A stretch of DNA of 64,000 nt from contig CM060850.1 of the NCBI GenBank assembly GCA_030737835.1, positions 21,757,615-21,821,614 on the forward strand, in the 5' to 3' direction. This document shows, piece after piece, positions 59,894-64,000 of the stretch. Origin of the DNA: Acorus gramineus (taxonomy: Eukaryota; Streptophyta; Magnoliopsida; Acorales; Acoraceae). Within the stretch, counting starts at the first letter, position 1. The number at the start of each line of letters is the position of its first letter. The notes beneath the pieces are model-generated. The model made no database searches, had not been told where the DNA came from, and was given only the letters and a program-made list of their open reading frames with translations. Both the position numbers and the translations under genes were made by a program.

Positions 59894-61434
59894 AGGTGCC
59901 TCTAATTGCACCCCTCAAATTGGGGTGCATACCCCTTATAAACGGGTAATGCACAAAAGATGTGTTTATAATCGGATTTGTGCACACCCATTATTTAAAC
60001 ACTAGTACTTCTTTTTTAAAAAAAACATGTTATACATTGCACACCCCCTCCACAACCACAAAAAAAACCTTCTCTTTCCCCATGAACGAGAACGCACAAA
60101 GGAGTGTTTGGGCAATTGAAGCGGTGGAGGAGGAGAGGTCCGGCTGGCAACGTGTGGTGTGGCGACACTATCGATGAATTCCGCGTACTTATCGACGACG
60201 AGGTTCAGCTCACGACATGGATGCCCCAAAGAATGATGAGGTAAAAACTTACATATGGATTCATGTTCCTTTACATTTAGGGTTGTTGAATGTTTGTCTA
60301 AGGTTTGGGATGGTGAAAATTTGTAGGGTTTACCTAGGATTTGTCTCTATGCTCTCATATGCACATTCACAACCTTGAATGAATGTTGTGCTTAATTTTT
60401 ATTAATTTTCAAGGTTTCTTGAATGTTTAAGATGGGAACACATCTAATTTTAAGGTTTCTGAATTTTTAAAATGTATCAAACATTTCATTTTTAAGGTTT
60501 CTTGAATGTTTAAGATGGTATACATCTTTTTAAGATTTCTGAATGTTTAAGGTTTCTTGAATGACCAAGATAGAACACATATCTCCTTTTGTAGGTTTCT
60601 GAGTCATTAAGATGGAACACACATCTTGCTTTTTAAGGTTTCTGAATTTCAAAGAAACACACATCGTAAATTTATTATTCACACCTCAAGAACATGATAT
60701 ATAGTCTACATCAAAAATTTTCTTTTTTAATTGTTAAAGGTTTAAACTTTAAATTTAAACAATCATTCAGACATCAGTCACTTACTGGCCGCCATGCAAC
60801 TTGTAGTTCATCCGCTGTACATACTCATTTCAAATGATTCATTTTATAGATTTGCAATACAGTTATCTAAGTCCCCAAAAATTAGATTATGATGTCTCCT
60901 TCTGAATAATTTTAGATGCAAGAACCTTTATCTCATGATTTTCTTTTCAAGCATATTTATCCTCAGATGTGTGACTTGGCCACACAGGTATTCAAGTAAG
61001 AACGGATGATGATGGTCCTGATCAGCATACCAGTAGTCCTCAAAACAGACCACAACAGAGCTGAAATTAGGTACACATGAGAATGCTTGGAGCAGGACTA
61101 AAAAGTAGAATAAAAAGGGGGAAAATATAGAAAAATAGAAATTAATTATGGGAGATGAAGAACGAAATTAATTAATATATGTAAACTCCAAGATACAGAT
61201 GCACAGATAAAATATCTTCAGGACCAGAGAAAAACAGGAAAAAAAAAAAAAAACAGAAGGAAAGAGCTCTAAACAGCCTCGTTTCACCAAACAACAAATC
61301 CTCCTTTCTAAAAACCTACCCTGTTTCTGTCTTTACTTTGTTTTTTACCAATTTCAGAGTGCCCACCTGATATAGACAATACATGACGATGGACGTTATG
61401 TGTCATCATATACTCATACAAAGGCAAGGAGACG

Positions 61435-61589
61435 TTACCATGCGCATAGGTTGCCCCCTTCACTTGACTTGTAGGCCTCCATACCAGGCTTCTTCAGAGT
61501 GCAGAGAACCTTAAATGACTGGGCAGCATCACTATGCCACCACTGGTTCAAATTAAACTCAGAATAGAAGTTCGCATGACAATGAAATG
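61435..61589 (-). pseudogene. Exon-like fragment (last exon) captured in the TIR element
   Basis: After a CCACAG acceptor the minus frame reads F-H-C-H-A-N-F-Y-S-E-F-N-L, Q-W-W-H-S-D-A-A-Q-S-F-K, K-P-G-M-E-A-Y-K and ends N-L-C-A-W-stop (50 residues). The composition is that of a real protein and not AT-rich noise. I do not recognise the family. Confidence 0.45.
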
Positions 61590-63084
61590 CTGTGGCAAGA
61601 ATAAAATCAGTGGTAATGGGCCTGTGTTAAGCATTCTTATTTAGTTAACTTCCACAAATAACACATGATTTTAGAATTGGGTTGACATTAGGTTAACCGT
61701 AAGTCAGGTTCATGCATGATGTGGGACCCTAGACTCTAGAGGCACTTCTTGGGGCAATGACAATGTGCTTGGTTGGGCTAACAGGATAATAGACAAGATC
61801 AAAATAATTCTTTAGCTAATGATTTATAAAATCCTCACCTGGAACTTTGTACTCCTAAAGGTTCACCAAGACATGGTGGATACAATGCTTCTATTTTCTT
61901 GAGTTCAATATAGAAATGTAGCTACACATATTGGATATACCTAGGAGATAAATGTAGTGGAAAAACTAATAGAAGAATATTACACTGTTCCAATCAATAC
62001 CCTGAATTCTCTGAATTGAGATGAAACTGATTCTTTTATAACCATGACATTTCTCTCAATTGTGTGAATTATGCTTCCAACTCATAATCACCATATCCTG
62101 AGTGTAGTTAAGAAACCAAAGACAATAAGTCGAGCATTATCAAAGAGATTGGCAGTGTTACAATTCATTTGAAGGTCAATTTGAGAATGTTCACACCAAC
62201 AGTGTTTCCATTTGCCCTGATTAGTATATATCCACAGAACATCAGGCAAGATAATATACGACCATTAAGTTGAGCACAAGACCTCATGATCATCAATAGG
62301 CATAGAGATCTATTTACTTAGTTTATCTATGTAGTTTTCTTTTACTTATTGAAATTCAAAATAGAGCAATTCAAATGACAGAAATGGATGTGAGAGGACA
62401 CAGTCAGTGACCCATCCCATGATAACTTTCTCTCGTTTGTTTAGTCTTTTTCCTATACTTCCTGCATGAATGCTAACAATCCTAGATTTTTGCATAGCTA
62501 AATCCAAATTTTGGTTCTGCAAAAAAAGAAATTCTCTTTTCAATCTATAATTTGAGATAATGATATTTCATAACTATATACAAAACAAATACGAAAAATA
62601 GGAAACAACAAACAAGAAAAGCAGGGGAAAAATCAATATTTAACATATGGTTTGTCAGAGAGATCTGCCTATATAGAATGATTAATCCATTCAAGCACTA
62701 GAAGGAACCATCAAGCCTTTAGTATCTGTAGAATGCAGTGCACAATGCATGAAAAATAAAAGAACATTTATATCTCAAAAACAAATATTTCCACACATTT
62801 TAACGTACATATAAGAATGGCATTCAACAAAACCAAACAAACAACATGCACATATCAAAAAAAAAATCCATAATTTCAATCACACAAAACCCTATTCACC
62901 AAGGCATAAAGAAAGACAATAGGCAGCAAAAAAAAAAAGACACATTTCATCACCCTCTTCTTCTCCCCTTTTTCACAAAATCTTTCTCTCCCCCTAAATC
63001 AAACAAATAAACAAACAAATCCTCCCCAAAACAATGGATTTCTTCACATAAAAGCATCAACAACAACATCGGCTCCAACAATAC

Positions 63085-63243
63085 CTTGGGATCGTCGACG
63101 TTGAAGGTCTGCACGGAGAGGATGATGGCGGCGAGCAAGAGAGCGAGAGCGGACGACTGGGGGGGGGGGAGGGGGTGGTCCACGGTGAGAGGGGTGAGAG
63201 ATTTAGGGTTTCTTAGGTCTGAGAGGGGTTTTGCTGTTTCCAA
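63085..63243 (-). pseudogene. Exon-like fragment (first exon) captured in the TIR element
   Basis: ATG at 63243, 53 codons, ending D-D-P-K at a good donor AAG|GTATTG in phase 0. Residues 31-45 are hydrophobic (S-A-L-A-L-L-L-A-A-I-I-L) like a signal anchor. It lies about 120 bp inside the right TIR. Family not recognised; could be the first exon of the same captured gene as 61435-61589. Confidence 0.4.
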
Positions 63244-63463
63244 TTAGTTGTATTTTAAAAGGGTTGGGTTGGTGTGCATTGAACATTAGGTTTCCAATTA
63301 TATAAGTGGGGTGTTTAAAAAAAATGGTGCGCACCCCAATTTGAGGGGTGCAATTAGAGGCACCCAAATTTAAGACGTGGGCTGGATTTCGAGAGATCCG
63401 TTTAAGACATAAAAAACACAGCAATACCCGTTTAAAATAAAATATAAAATAAAAATTTCAGAA

Positions 63464-64000
63464 TGTTGTAAACTAAATAGAATATGAATACATAAGAGTA
63501 TATAAACAAAACACACAAGTATATAGAGAAGAGAAGTAGAGAGAGATTTTTATTCTTCTTGTGTTGGTTATAGAATACATGAGAAACCCTTCTATTTATA
63601 GGGTGCATAGAGGAATCCCAAAGGTGGGGAGTTACAAGTCTATAGAGGTGAGGGGGAGATAGTGGGGCAATAATGGTGAGTGTTATGGAATAGAAGAGTG
63701 GGGGAGGTTATGGCTTGGAGGAGTGGTGGTTATCCACTATATTCACAACACTCCCCCTTGGATGACCACCGCGCTAAGAAAATTATCTCATTAAAACCTT
63801 GCTTGGAAAACCCAATGAAAATAAACCAAAGCGAATGAAAAAAAGTACAATGTAACTTAGTCGTATAATAGTGTATGCGTTTGACACTGCCTCATTAAAA
63901 CCTTGCCAGGAAAACCCAATGGGACAAAACCTAGGCGAAGGAAAAAGAGTACAGTTCGCAAAATGTCATAAAAATTACTCCCCCTCATAAGTACAAGATT
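63464..64000 (-). mobile_element. 3' end of a copia element of the Copia-2 family (Copia-3), cut by the window edge
   Basis: Reverse complement of the Copia-2 3' end. The LTR is 63464-63750 (TGTTGTAAACTAAATAG ... TATTCACAACA), next comes the polypurine tract (CTCCCCCTTGG as read on plus), then the pol-to-LTR spacer with its duplicated AACCTTGC..GAAAACCCAATG units, ending where the Copia-2 pol stop region begins. The rest lies to the right of the window. It is inserted in the spacer unit shared with 57425-57786. Confidence 0.9.

Larger units (their letters stand above)
59894..63365. mobile_element. 3.47 kb Mutator-like TIR element with gene-like exons (Pack-MULE candidate)
   Basis: Ends GGTGCCTCTAATTGCACC..., 34 consecutive matching bases inverted at both ends. 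A perfect 9-bp target duplication AAATTTAAG lies at 59885-59893 and 63366-63374. The uninterrupted site survives in the paralogous unit near 57690 (CTAAATTTAGG). A 9-bp duplication and no transposase fit a non-autonomous Mutator-like element. The interior has minus-strand exon-like pieces (63085-63243, 62430-62520, 61435-61589), suggesting a captured host gene. Confidence 0.85.

Noticed and set aside
60002..60229. Overlapping plus and minus frames near the left end of the Mutator-like element
   Set aside because: Possible captured exon, but neither frame has both a good splice site and a recognisable motif, so no feature was called.

Overview
The window is nuclear DNA of a flowering plant, most likely a non-grass angiosperm. 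It holds three tandem, same-strand copies of a ferric-chelate reductase gene (FRO family, the root-type iron reductase of Strategy I plants) with spliceosomal introns. Around and inside them is a dense layer of plant transposons: Ty1/copia, Ty3/gypsy of the Tat type, Mutator-like, hAT-like and MITEs. No bacterial-type operon, tRNA, rRNA or CRISPR array was seen. The species cannot be named from the sequence alone.

Layout. (1) 1-12347, minus: FRO copy 1, seven exons visible, running off the left edge. It is a pseudogene with two nonsense codons, one frameshift and a lost TATA box. Its intron 6 is blown up to 9 kb by a copia element (1684-8841), which itself holds a 2.4 kb solo-LTR-like insertion. 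(2) 13.05-14.99 kb: a decayed pol-less relative of that copia element, with a hAT-like MITE nested in it. (3) 16.58-22.50 kb: a second copia element with 5-bp target duplication, frameshifted, sitting inside an older MITE. (4) 23051-26851, minus: FRO copy 2, eight exons, 705 codons, all phases consistent. This is the only apparently functional gene. (5) 29.55-42.49 kb: a 12.9 kb Tat-type gypsy element with gag, protease, RT, two RNase H domains, integrase and two homologous antisense ORFs between pol and the 3' LTR. (6) 42.5-50.3 kb: MITEs, an RNase H-like fragment and a Mutator-like transposase remnant. (7) 50516-53446, minus: FRO copy 3, only exons 5-8, with intron 5 precisely absent and a TIR element in intron 6. 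(8) 53.7-64 kb: a large TIR element, a 1.1 kb tandem duplication, a 3.47 kb Mutator-like element with 9-bp target duplication and captured-gene-like exons, and the 3' end of a third copia element in reverse orientation at the right edge.

How it fits together: the host content is one gene family. Copy 2 should encode a plasma-membrane Fe(III)-chelate reductase passing electrons from NADPH through FAD and two haems to apoplastic ferric chelates. Copies 1 and 3 look like decaying or rearranged duplicates. The intergenic and intronic space is almost wholly transposon-derived, so the cluster gives a readable nesting history. All coordinates come from reading by eye; boundaries of degenerate repeats are approximate, while exon junctions of the FRO genes are supported by reading phase and by comparing the three copies.
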